From assembly GCF_008369105.1 (NCBI RefSeq), contig NZ_VINQ01000004.1:62001-126000 (forward strand): a DNA stretch of 64,000 nucleotides. The letters are read 5' to 3'. Made by a program: the position numbers and the translations under genes. Positions 34,989-43,299 of this stretch are shown here, in pieces; position 1 is the first letter of the stretch; each line of letters begins with the position of its first letter. Under the pieces are notes generated by a model. It was not told the origin of the DNA. It saw only the letters and a list, made by a program, of their open reading frames with translations, and searched no databases. Source of the stretch: Aquicoccus porphyridii. GTDB lineage: Bacteria > Pseudomonadota > Alphaproteobacteria > Rhodobacterales > Rhodobacteraceae.

Positions 34989-35696
34989 ATGAGCAGCAAG
35001 CCCCGGATGGAGGACACCCTTCGCGAGAAAATCATCACGGATCCGGATTTCATTCTTGAAGATCAGGATGTTATGCATGCTTTGATCGCGGCGAACGAAC
35101 GCGCAATGGGTGGCAATATCGTTGACCTTCGGGGGATCGCGATGGAGCGGCTCGAGGCGCGTCTCGACCGGTTGGAAGATACGCACCGCTCGGTCATCGC
35201 CGCCGCCTATGAGAACCTTGCGGGCACCAACCAGGTGCATCGGGCGATCCTTCGGATGCTCGATCCGCTGGAGTTCGAGGTGTTCCTGCGGGATCTCGGG
35301 GGCGAAGTCGCCGATATCCTGCGAGTCGATTCCATCAAGCTGGTGCTTGAATCGGTTCAGAATGACGAGGACCCGGTGGTGCAACGACTGGGCGACGTGC
35401 TGTCGGTGGCCGAACCGGGATATATCGACCATTACCTCACGGTCGGGCGTGACGCGCCGGTGCGGCAGGTGACGTTGCGACAGGTCAACGAGGGCAATGA
35501 CACGATTTTCGGCGAGATGGCGGGCTGGATTCGCTCCGAAGCCTGCTTGAAACTCGATTTCGGCGAGGGCCGTTTGCCCGGCATGCTGATCATGGGATCG
35601 GAAGACCCGCACCAGTTCACTCCACAGCAAGGCACTGATCTTCTTTCATTTTTCGCAGGCGTGTTCGAACGAGCGATGCGCCGCTGGCTGGCATGA
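34989..35696 (+). CDS. DUF484 family protein
   Basis: This 235-residue protein has the DUF484 arrangement: an N-terminal helical region (DPDFILEDQDVMHALIAAN) with a coiled stretch (ERLEARLDRLEDTHRSVI) and a C-terminal GAF-like domain. Its function is unknown, but it is commonly the gene upstream of xerC, as here. Its stop overlaps the xerC start (ATGA). Confidence 0.93.
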   Translation: MSSKPRMEDTLREKIITDPDFILEDQDVMHALIAANERAMGGNIVDLRGIAMERLEARLDRLEDTHRSVIAAAYENLAGTNQVHRAILRMLDPLEFEVFLRDLGGEVADILRVDSIKLVLESVQNDEDPVVQRLGDVLSVAEPGYIDHYLTVGRDAPVRQVTLRQVNEGNDTIFGEMAGWIRSEACLKLDFGEGRLPGMLIMGSEDPHQFTPQQGTDLLSFFAGVFERAMRRWLA

Positions 35697-36616
35697 GCCT
35701 GATTTCACCCGCCGCCCGCGCAGCACTCGAGGCGTGGCTTGCCGGACAAAAGGCGCTCAGGGGGGCTTCGGAAAACACCGTTGACGCCTATGCGCGCGAC
35801 GTGACCGGTTTCCTGGCCTTCATCACCGAGCACAAGGGCGAGGCGCAGGGGATCAAGCCGCTGATGAAGCTGAGCGTGTCGGACATGCGAAGCTGGATGG
35901 CGTTCACCCGTGGGCAAGGGATCGGCCCGCGCTCGATGGCGCGGAAGCTGTCGGCGGTGAAGAGCTTTCTGCGCTGGTTGTCCGAACGCGAGGGCGCCGA
36001 AATTTCGGCGGTTCTTGCCGCGCGCGCCCCAAGATTCCAGAATAAACTGCCACGCCCACTCGCCGAGGACGCGGCGCGCACGATGATCGACACGATCGAG
36101 CTTCAGTCGCTGAAGGCGTGGGTCGCGACGCGCGACATGGCTGTTCTGACCCTCCTTTACGGCTGCGGGTTGCGGATTTCCGAGGCGCTGGGGCTGGATG
36201 GGCGGGATGCGCCTTTGCCCGATGTCCTGCGGATTGTGGGCAAGGGAGGTAAAGAAAGGGTTATCCCGGTGATCCCTGCCGCGCGCGACGCCGTGGCACG
36301 CTATCTCGACCTGTGTCCATGGCCGAAAGAGCCGGGCGCCCCCTTGTTCCGCGGGGTGCGCGGTGGCAGGTTGGCGCCCCGGGCGGTGCAGAAAACCATG
36401 GCGCGGGCCCGGATGCAGCTGGGCCTTCCGGCAAGTGCGACGCCGCATGCCATGCGCCACAGTTTCGCCACGCACCTGCTGAGCGCGGGCGGAGATTTGC
36501 GCGCCATACAGGAGCTGCTGGGCCATGCTTCGCTTTCAACGACACAGACCTATACGAGTGTCGACCAGGCCCGGCTGATGGAGGTTTACGACAAGGCCCA
36601 TCCCAAGGCGGGCTGA
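35693..36616 (+). CDS. xerC: Tyrosine recombinase XerC
   Basis: XerC with XerD resolves chromosome dimers at dif. The protein has 307 residues with catalytic residues R161 (GLRISEAL), K184, H252 and R255 (PHAMRHSFATHLL), H278 (GHAS) and Y287. The N-terminal SAM-like core-binding domain is at 10-100. The DUF484 neighbour supports XerC rather than an integron-type integrase; no attachment site or mobile cargo is present. Confidence 0.95.
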   Translation: MSLISPAARAALEAWLAGQKALRGASENTVDAYARDVTGFLAFITEHKGEAQGIKPLMKLSVSDMRSWMAFTRGQGIGPRSMARKLSAVKSFLRWLSEREGAEISAVLAARAPRFQNKLPRPLAEDAARTMIDTIELQSLKAWVATRDMAVLTLLYGCGLRISEALGLDGRDAPLPDVLRIVGKGGKERVIPVIPAARDAVARYLDLCPWPKEPGAPLFRGVRGGRLAPRAVQKTMARARMQLGLPASATPHAMRHSFATHLLSAGGDLRAIQELLGHASLSTTQTYTSVDQARLMEVYDKAHPKAG

Positions 36617-36633
36617 GTATCGGGAAGTGTAAC

Positions 36634-37338
36634 ATGTCAAACCATTTCAAAGCTTTATCCGTTCATCTTCTGACCGCGACCGGCGCGGTTTTCGCGATGC
36701 TGGCGATGTTGGCCGCGGCGGGGCACAACTGGGACCTGATGTTCCTGTGGCTGGTGGTGGCCTTTGCGGTCGACGGGATCGACGGGCCGTTGGCGCGCAA
36801 ATACCATGTCAAGCAACACGCGGACGAGTTCGACGGGGTGCTTTTGGACCTGATTATCGACTATCTGACCTATGTGTTCATTCCGGCCTATGCGCTGTTT
36901 GAATCGGGCCTGCTCGGGGGGTGGACCGGCTGGGCGGCGATCATCGTGATCACCTATACCTCGGCCTTGTATTTCTCAGATACACGTATGAAAACAAAGG
37001 ATAATTCCTTTTCCGGGTTTCCCGGGTGCTGGAACATGCTGGCGATCGTGATCTTTGCGCTGGAACCCAATTTCTGGGTCAGTCTCACGCTGATCGTCAT
37101 CCTGGCGGCGAGCATGTTCACGTCGCTCAAATTCGTTCACCCGGTGCGCACCAAGAGATGGAAAAATCTAACGTTGCCAATGGCTTTTGCATGGACCTTC
37201 TTTGCCGGGTGGGCGGCTTGGGTGGATTTCGATCCCGAAAGCTGGGCCAGTTGGGGGCTGATCCTGACCAGTGTTTACCTGCTGTTCGCAGGGATTGCGC
37301 AGCAAATCATTCCCGAGCGCAGCGTCCCGCAGGGTTAA
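36634..37338 (+). CDS. pcs: Phosphatidylcholine synthase (CDP-diacylglycerol-choline)
   Basis: Pcs condenses CDP-diacylglycerol with choline to phosphatidylcholine, in the inner membrane. The 234-residue protein has the CDP-alcohol phosphotransferase motif in the Pcs spacing: D47-x2-D50-G51-x2-A54-R55-x12-G68-x3-D72-x3-D76. It has about eight hydrophobic segments. The ATG at 36634 is 18 bp after xerC. The stop TAA lies inside the GTTAAC that begins repeat copy 3. Confidence 0.93.
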   Translation: MSNHFKALSVHLLTATGAVFAMLAMLAAAGHNWDLMFLWLVVAFAVDGIDGPLARKYHVKQHADEFDGVLLDLIIDYLTYVFIPAYALFESGLLGGWTGWAAIIVITYTSALYFSDTRMKTKDNSFSGFPGCWNMLAIVIFALEPNFWVSLTLIVILAASMFTSLKFVHPVRTKRWKNLTLPMAFAWTFFAGWAAWVDFDPESWASWGLILTSVYLLFAGIAQQIIPERSVPQG

Positions 37339-37442
37339 CGCGCGTTTTCTCGCCGAAATCGGGGGGGTGACTCCCGGCTGCCATCCGGCTGTCGCCCGGC
37401 TGCCGGGCAAATGCGGTGGCGGATGGGCGAAATCCGGTTAAC
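37334..37442 (-). repeat. Copy 3 of the ~110-bp GTTAAC-bounded dispersed element
   Basis: GTTAAC at both ends, 109 bp. In reverse orientation it has the same core (CAGCCGG repeats then GTCACCCCCC). Its left GTTAAC contains the pcs stop codon. Between convergent pcs and ogt. Confidence 0.8.
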
Positions 37443-37460
37443 GCGGCGCGCGGTGTGGCC

Positions 37461-37913
37461 TCAGATCAACAGGCCCGCAGCCCCTTCATGGCGCAGGAGC
37501 CAGACCTTGGTTTCGATACCACCACCGCCGGAATATCCGCCCAGACCACCCGCCGCGAGAACCCGGTGGCACGGGATGATCACGGGGATGGGATTACCGC
37601 CGCAGGCCTGACCCACCGCCTGCGCCGGGTGATCGAGGTCGCGGGCGATGTCGCCATAGGTCCGGGTCTCGCCCGGGGGAATGGCCAGCATCGCGTCGCA
37701 GACGGCACGTTGGAACTCCGACCCCTCGACCCGCAGCGGCAACTCAAAACGGTTACGGGTGCCGTCGAAATAGGCGGCAAGCTGTGCCCGCGCCTCGGTC
37801 AGGAGCGGGGTTTCATCGGTTCCGCCCGCTCCCCATGTCACGGCCGTGATCACGCCCGCGGTTTCGGTAACGGTGAGCGGGCCGGTGGGCGTATCAAGCG
37901 TGAGTCGCGGCAT
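37461..37913 (-). CDS. ogt: Methylated-DNA-protein-cysteine methyltransferase
   Basis: The 150-residue protein removes methyl groups from O6-methylguanine by irreversible transfer to C115 in IIPCHRVLAAGG. The helix-turn-helix with the arginine finger (TRTYGDIARDLDHPAQAVGQACGGNP, in part) is present. It is a single-domain Ogt without the Ada regulatory part. It lies downstream of ileS on the same strand, with a stem-loop between them. Confidence 0.93.
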   Translation of the reverse strand: MPRLTLDTPTGPLTVTETAGVITAVTWGAGGTDETPLLTEARAQLAAYFDGTRNRFELPLRVEGSEFQRAVCDAMLAIPPGETRTYGDIARDLDHPAQAVGQACGGNPIPVIIPCHRVLAAGGLGGYSGGGGIETKVWLLRHEGAAGLLI

Positions 37914-37948
37914 GGGAGGATGATGTCAGCAAAGTCGACGGTCGGGAA

Positions 37949-37967
37949 GGTGGGTTGAAACCCCACC
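37949..37967 (-). terminator. Stem-loop downstream of ileS
   Basis: GGTGGG-TTGAAA-CCCCACC forms a short stem; on the minus strand it follows ileS. It lacks a T-run, so it may only be a weak or Rho-linked terminator. Confidence 0.45.
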
Positions 37968-37984
37968 CTGCCCGTCCGAACGGA

Positions 37985-40930
37985 TCACCCCAGCGCCGCG
38001 TTGCAGCGCCCGCAGACGCCGGGATGGCTGTGCAGGCCCACATCGGGCAGGATCTTCCAGCAGCGCCCGCATTTCTGCCCCTCGGCCTTTTCGAAGACCA
38101 CGCCCACGCCTTCGACCTCGGGCAGGCGGAACGCCTCTTGCGGGAGCGGATCGGCGGTGAGCGAGATGGCCGAGGTGATGCAGAGATCGGCGAAATCGAC
38201 CGATTTCAGCGCCGTCAGCATCTCGGCGTCGCGCACATGCACCACCGGGGCCGCTTCGAGCGAAGCGCCGATCACCTTTTCGGCGCGCTGCACTTCGAGC
38301 GCCGCCGTCACCACGCGACGTGCGCGGCGGATCATCGCCCATTTCGCCGCCAGCGGCTCGTCGAGCCAGTCGGCGGGCGTTTCGGGGATGTCCTGCAAAT
38401 GCACCGAGCCGTCATCGCCGGGGAAACGCGAGAGCCAGACATCCTCCATCGTGAAGACGAGGATCGGCGCGAGCCACGTCGTCAGGCGGTGGAACAGGAT
38501 GTCGAGCACCGTGCGCGCGGCGCGGGCGCGGTGGCTGTCGCCGTCGCAATAGAGCACGTCCTTGCGGATGTCGAAATAGAAGGCCGAGAGGTCCACCGTG
38601 CAGAAATTGAAGATGGCCGAGAACACGTCCTGGAAATCGAACGCGCGGTAGCCGGTACGCACCTTGTGATCGAGCCCGGCCAGACGGTGCAGCACCCAAG
38701 CCTCAAGCTCGGGCATGTCCTCGGGGGCGACGCGCTGTGACTCGTCGAACTGGGCGAGGCTGCCCAGCATGAAGCGCATGGTGTTGCGCAACCGGCGATA
38801 GCTGTCGGCGACGCCCTTGAGGATTTCCGGGCCGATCCGCTGGTCGGCGGTGTAATCGGTCTGGGCCACCCAGAGGCGCAGGATGTCGGCGCCATATTGC
38901 TTGACCACCTCGTCGGGCACGATGGTGTTGCCCAGGCTTTTGGACATCTTGTTGCCCTTGGCGTCGAGGGTGAAGCCATGCGTCACCACGTTGCGATAGG
39001 GCGCGCGGCCCATCGTGCCGCAGGCCTGAAGCATCGAGGAATGGAACCAGCCGCGATGCTGGTCGGTGCCCTCCATATAGACATCGGCGATGCCGTCGGG
39101 GGTGCCGTCGGGGCGGTCGCGCAAGACGAAGGCGTGGGTCGAGCCGCTGTCGAACCAGACGTCGAGCACGTCGAACACCTGTTCCCACTCATCGGGGGTG
39201 TAGTCGGGCGCGAGGAACCGGTCCTTGGCACCCTCTTTATACCACGCATCCGCGCCCTCGGCCTCGAAGGCGTCGACGATGCGCTTGTTCACCGTCTCGT
39301 CCCGCAAAAGGAAATCGGCGTCCGTGGGCAGCGCGCCCTTCTTGACGAAACAGGTGAGCGGCACGCCCCATGCGCGTTGCCGTGACAACACCCAGTCGGG
39401 GCGCGTCTCGATCATCGAATAGAGCCGGTTGCGCCCCGATTGGGGGGTGAATTTCACCAGATCGTTGATCGAGGTGAGCGCGCGGCTGCGGATGGTTTCG
39501 CCGTGGGTGTTGTCGCCGCCCGCCGGCCTGTCGATGGCGGCGAACCATTGCGGCGTGTTGCGATAGATCACCGGCGCCTTGGAGCGCCAGGAATGGGGAT
39601 AGCTGTGCTTGATCTTGCCGCGCGCCAGAAGGCCGCCGACCTCGACCAGCTTGTCGATCACGGTCTTGTTGGCGTCGCCTTCCTTGCCCTTTTCAGTGAG
39701 GATGCGTTTGCCGCCGAAGAACGGCAGATCGGGGCGGAAGCTGCCATCGTCCATCACGTTATAGGTGATGACCTGTTCGAGCATGCCGAGATCGCGGTAA
39801 AGCTCGTATTCCTCCATCCCGTGGCTCGGCGCGCAATGGACGAAGCCGGTGCCTTCCTCGTCGGTGACGAAATCGGCCGCGCGGAAATCACGGGGATCGT
39901 CCCATTCACCGTTCGAGCCTTCGGCATGGGCGAGCGGATGCAGGAGGGAAAGGCCCGACAACTCGTCGGCGGTGACGTCGCGCAGGCGTTTCCACATGCC
40001 ATCGGTCAGTCGCGCGCGGCTGAGCGTGTCATGGGCCAGGTTGTCGGCGAGGATGAAGCGGTCGCCGGGCGCGGTCCAGCATTCTTCGGGCGTGTCGGTG
40101 ACTTCGTAAAGGCCATAGGGGATGTCCGCGCCATAGACCACCGCCTTGTTCGAGGGGATGGTCCAGGGGGTGGTGGTCCAGATCACGACGGAGGCGCCCA
40201 GAAGATCGGTGTCGATACAGGCGCTTTTCTCCGCAAAATGATCGGCACCGGCGACGCGGAACTTCACCCAGACGGTAAAACTCTCCTTGTCGTGATACTC
40301 GACCTCGGCCTCGGCCAGCGCGGTTTTCTCGATCGGCGACCACATCACCGGTTTGGAGCCTTGATAGAGCGTGCCGTTCATCAGGAATTTCTGGAACTCC
40401 TCGGCGATCACCGCCTCGGCGTGGAAATCCATGGTGAGATAGGGATCGGCCCAGTTGCCGGTGATGCCGAGGCGCTTGAACTCCTCGCGCTGGATGTCGA
40501 TCCAGTCTTCGGCGAAGCTGCGGCATTCCTGGCGGAAGGCGACGACATCGACCTTGTCCTTGTCGAGCCCCTTGGCGCGGTATTGTTCCTCGATCTTCCA
40601 TTCGATGGGCAGGCCGTGGCAATCCCAGCCGGGGACATAGCGTGAATCGTGGCCCATCATCTGGTGGCTGCGCACGATCATGTCCTTGATCGTCTTGTTG
40701 AGCGCGTGGCCGATATGCAGGTGGCCGTTGGCATAGGGCGGGCCGTCATGCAGCACGAAATCGGGGCGGTCGGATTTCTCGCGCAGGCGGTCGTAGATGC
40801 CGATCCGCTCCCACCGGGCGAGCCATTCGGGTTCGCGCTTGGGCAGGCCCGCGCGCATCGGGAAATCGGTTTGCGGCAGGTTGAGCGTGTCTTTGTAATC
40901 CGGGGTCTGTGCGGGGGTCTTGTCGGCCAT
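37985..40930 (-). CDS. ileS: Isoleucyl-tRNA synthetase
   Basis: IleS charges tRNA-Ile. It has 981 residues. The HIGH motif is at residues 72-75 (LHIGHALNK), and the KMSKS motif is present (GNKMSKSLGN) in the second half. A C-terminal zinc-binding module CGRCWK...CGRCNAALG completes the long bacterial form. No T-box is expected or seen. It starts ATG (MADKTPAQTPDYKDTLNL). Confidence 0.98.
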   Translation of the reverse strand: MADKTPAQTPDYKDTLNLPQTDFPMRAGLPKREPEWLARWERIGIYDRLREKSDRPDFVLHDGPPYANGHLHIGHALNKTIKDMIVRSHQMMGHDSRYVPGWDCHGLPIEWKIEEQYRAKGLDKDKVDVVAFRQECRSFAEDWIDIQREEFKRLGITGNWADPYLTMDFHAEAVIAEEFQKFLMNGTLYQGSKPVMWSPIEKTALAEAEVEYHDKESFTVWVKFRVAGADHFAEKSACIDTDLLGASVVIWTTTPWTIPSNKAVVYGADIPYGLYEVTDTPEECWTAPGDRFILADNLAHDTLSRARLTDGMWKRLRDVTADELSGLSLLHPLAHAEGSNGEWDDPRDFRAADFVTDEEGTGFVHCAPSHGMEEYELYRDLGMLEQVITYNVMDDGSFRPDLPFFGGKRILTEKGKEGDANKTVIDKLVEVGGLLARGKIKHSYPHSWRSKAPVIYRNTPQWFAAIDRPAGGDNTHGETIRSRALTSINDLVKFTPQSGRNRLYSMIETRPDWVLSRQRAWGVPLTCFVKKGALPTDADFLLRDETVNKRIVDAFEAEGADAWYKEGAKDRFLAPDYTPDEWEQVFDVLDVWFDSGSTHAFVLRDRPDGTPDGIADVYMEGTDQHRGWFHSSMLQACGTMGRAPYRNVVTHGFTLDAKGNKMSKSLGNTIVPDEVVKQYGADILRLWVAQTDYTADQRIGPEILKGVADSYRRLRNTMRFMLGSLAQFDESQRVAPEDMPELEAWVLHRLAGLDHKVRTGYRAFDFQDVFSAIFNFCTVDLSAFYFDIRKDVLYCDGDSHRARAARTVLDILFHRLTTWLAPILVFTMEDVWLSRFPGDDGSVHLQDIPETPADWLDEPLAAKWAMIRRARRVVTAALEVQRAEKVIGASLEAAPVVHVRDAEMLTALKSVDFADLCITSAISLTADPLPQEAFRLPEVEGVGVVFEKAEGQKCGRCWKILPDVGLHSHPGVCGRCNAALG

Positions 40931-41174
40931 GACCGTGGTCTCACTTTGAATTCGAGGAATGGAAGGATTCGAGATCGGCGCGCTGTGTCATGCGCCTTTG
41001 CCCGGCGGCCCGCTGGATCAGGGCGCCGGGGAAATAATTCGGATAATGATCGCGAAACCTGTCATCTTGCCCGGCGTTATAGGCGCGGTTGCGGGCATGG
41101 TCCAGTGTCTGCGCACCCTCTTTCGGCTGTCACCCCGGGGCGATAGGCTGACCGGGACGCGGAAAGGAAATGCC

Positions 41175-41582
41175 ATGGCGACACTGCCCCCGAGATTCGA
41201 TGTGACCCGCGACGAGATCGCGCGTGTGGTCGCGGGATTCTATGCCCGCATCCGGGCGCATCCCGGGTTGGGGCCGGTCTTTGCCGCGCATGTCGGTGAC
41301 TGGCCCGCGCATGAAGCGCGGATCGTGGATTTCTGGGCCAATGCGATCCTGCATGAACGGGTTTACGACGGCAATCCGGTAGCGGTGCATCGCGCGGCAG
41401 GCGATGTGCGCCCCGGCATGTTCGACACCTGGCTGGCGCTCTTCGACCGGGTGCTGGCAGAGGAGCTGCGCGCGGATCAGGCGGCGGCGTGGTCGGCGCT
41501 GGCCCATCGCATCGGGCGGTCGCTGCGTGCGGGCGTGGTCGAGCGGATGCAGGGCCCGGGGGGTGTGCCGATCCTGCGATAG
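41175..41582 (+). CDS. Group III truncated haemoglobin
   Basis: The 135-residue globin starts at the ATG at 41175. The proximal histidine is H72 (NPVAVH), and a B10-type tyrosine Y23 in GFYARIR is aligned as in the Campylobacter group III globin. The W54 in DFWANAI and the FDTWLALF helix are further family features. It may bind oxygen or detoxify nitric oxide or serve a nitrosative-stress function. It stands alone; the upstream frame is open to 40959 but is not supported. Confidence 0.88.
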   Translation: MATLPPRFDVTRDEIARVVAGFYARIRAHPGLGPVFAAHVGDWPAHEARIVDFWANAILHERVYDGNPVAVHRAAGDVRPGMFDTWLALFDRVLAEELRADQAAAWSALAHRIGRSLRAGVVERMQGPGGVPILR

Positions 41583-41626
41583 GGTAACCGGGGCGCATCG
41601 CGTTTCATCGAGTTTCCTCGCGCCAC

Positions 41627-41783
41627 GAACAGCGGCGAAGCCGCCCGGGCAGCACACGGCCGCCCCCCGGCCGGGTGCTTTTGATAGGATGCGCGCCGCT
41701 TCGAGCGGGGGAGACGTTGCAAGATAAACTGCTCTGCGCCGATGGTGTGAGCACCCGACTGCGGCCCTGTGCTGCCCTTTCGT
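41627..41783. repeat. Intergenic repeat family 3, multi-part copy
   Basis: This stretch between the globin and ycjF contains two segments found elsewhere: 41627-41650 is the exact reverse complement of 61036-61059 (a GCGGC-TTC-GCCGC hairpin), and 41761-41783 matches 57229-57251 with one mismatch (GTGCTGCCCTTTCGT end). A further GGGCAGCACACGG at 41647-41659 forms an inverted pair with 41764-41776. Confidence 0.7.
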
Positions 41784-41848
41784 CCGGCGTCTCCGGAATT
41801 GGTTGAATCCGGTCAGAAACGACACGCAATAGGATCTGACCGCGACGT

Positions 41849-42853
41849 TTATGCCTCGCCCTTGCCCTTGCCGCCGTCGAACAGCCCGCGGAGCGACCGC
41901 CCGACCAGGGCCGAGACCGAGGGACGCCGAGTCGTGGCAAAGGGCAGCGGGCGGCAGACCTCGATCGCGGCCACCCCCACCCGGGCGGTGAGCGCGCCGT
42001 TGACCACGCCTTCGCCAAATCGGCGCGACAGCTTGCTCAGAAGCCCGCCGCCCGCGAGGCTGCCCAGCATGTCATCGCCCACCGCGACCGCCCCCGTGGC
42101 CACCAGGTGAGTGAGCACCGCGCGCACGAGTCGCCAGCTTCCCAGTGTGCCGGATCGGCCGCCATAGATCTCGGCGATGCGGCGGATCATGCGGATATTG
42201 GCGGTGAGCGCCGCCGCCACATCGGCCAGCGCCAGCGGCACAAGCGCGGTGACCATGGCGACCTGCCGCGCGGCGGCCTCGACCTCGCGCAGGGCGCGGG
42301 CATCGAGCGGGGTCATCAACTCGGCCTCGGCCAGCCCCAGAAGCGTGCCCGCATCAAACTGGTCGGGCGCGCGCTCGGCCAGCCGCTCGCGCCCCCATCT
42401 GAGTGCATCGCGCCCGGCATAGAGCGCGTCGAGTTGCGCCAGCACATCGCGGGCGGCGGCAAGATCATCGCGCGCCAGCGCCTCGGTGGCGGCGCGGTGG
42501 ATGAGGTCCATCCGCTTGAGCCTTGAAAAAGCGGCCAATTCGCGCAGGGCGATGATCAACAGGACGGTCACGAATGCCGCCACAAGCGCCGTGACCGCCC
42601 AGCCGAGTATCGGCGACCGGGCGATCAGGTCGGTGACGAAATCCCATGCCGCGACCGAAACCACCGTGGTGAGGATCAGCCCGGCCAGCCCCCAGAACCA
42701 GCGCGCCAACCGCGAGGGTCGCGCCGTGGCCAGAGCCGCGACCGATTGCATCGCGCGGCCCTCGGGCGGGGCCTCGTCGGGCACGGGCGGGGCCTCGGAC
42801 GGGCCACTTTCGGGCGGCTCTTCAAGGTCGATCAGGACGGGGCCGTTGGTCAT
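41849..42853 (-). CDS. ycjF: YcjF-like membrane protein (TIGR01620/DUF697)
   Basis: The 334-residue protein has an acidic, proline-rich N-terminus, two adjacent membrane segments at about residues 50-95 (ARWFWGLAGLILTTVVSVA and LGWAVTALVAAFVTVLLII) and a DUF697-like C-terminal domain (TANIRMIRRIAEIYGGRSG). YcjX and YcjF are a widespread, phage-shock-linked pair. It is overlapped by the GNAT gene upstream by 4 bp. The function is unknown; membrane-stress association is from known regulons of homologues. Confidence 0.88.
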   Translation of the reverse strand: MTNGPVLIDLEEPPESGPSEAPPVPDEAPPEGRAMQSVAALATARPSRLARWFWGLAGLILTTVVSVAAWDFVTDLIARSPILGWAVTALVAAFVTVLLIIALRELAAFSRLKRMDLIHRAATEALARDDLAAARDVLAQLDALYAGRDALRWGRERLAERAPDQFDAGTLLGLAEAELMTPLDARALREVEAAARQVAMVTALVPLALADVAAALTANIRMIRRIAEIYGGRSGTLGSWRLVRAVLTHLVATGAVAVGDDMLGSLAGGGLLSKLSRRFGEGVVNGALTARVGVAAIEVCRPLPFATTRRPSVSALVGRSLRGLFDGGKGKGEA

Positions 42854-43299
42854 GGCGCATTCCTTTCCCAGATCATCTGCACATCGGGCAGGCCATCGTC
42901 ATTGCCCAGCCCGTTCGAGAACCGCGCGGGATAAAAGCCGTGGCGCACATAAAAGGCACGGGCGGTGACATTGTCCTGCCCGGTCCAGAGTTCAAGCCGC
43001 GACGCGCATGTCTGTGCCTCGGCCAAAAGCCGCGAGCCGATGCCCTGCCGCCGGGCCCGGGGGTGGGTATAGAGCGCATGGATACGCGCGCCATCGCGGA
43101 TGATGAACCCGCGCGTGCCCGCCACCCGCGCGGGCAGCACATGCACCTTGCCCGCACGCACCAGCCGCGCCAGCAGTATCAGCTCCGACAACCGCGCCCA
43201 CGCACCCTTGCCCGCGCCGGTGTCGAGCCAGAGAATCCGGGCAATCGCGCCCAGATGCCAGAGCCGTGCCGGGCCGGGCCTCGCACCAGTGCCGTTCAC
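42850..43299 (-). CDS. GNAT family N-acetyltransferase between ycjX and ycjF
   Basis: The 149-residue protein carries the acetyl-CoA motif with ARRQGIGSRLLAEAQ (motif A, R/Q-x-x-G-x-G/A) and the C-terminal FYVRHGFYPARFSNG strand. Substrate unknown. It overlaps ycjX and ycjF by ATGA-type junctions, so the three are one operon; it interrupts the usual adjacency of the YcjX/YcjF pair. Confidence 0.85.
   Translation of the reverse strand: MNGTGARPGPARLWHLGAIARILWLDTGAGKGAWARLSELILLARLVRAGKVHVLPARVAGTRGFIIRDGARIHALYTHPRARRQGIGSRLLAEAQTCASRLELWTGQDNVTARAFYVRHGFYPARFSNGLGNDDGLPDVQMIWERNAP

Noticed and set aside
35693-36616. XerC-like recombinase as integrase of a mobile element
   Set aside because: The DUF484 neighbour, the native composition and absence of cargo or attachment site fit chromosomal XerC.
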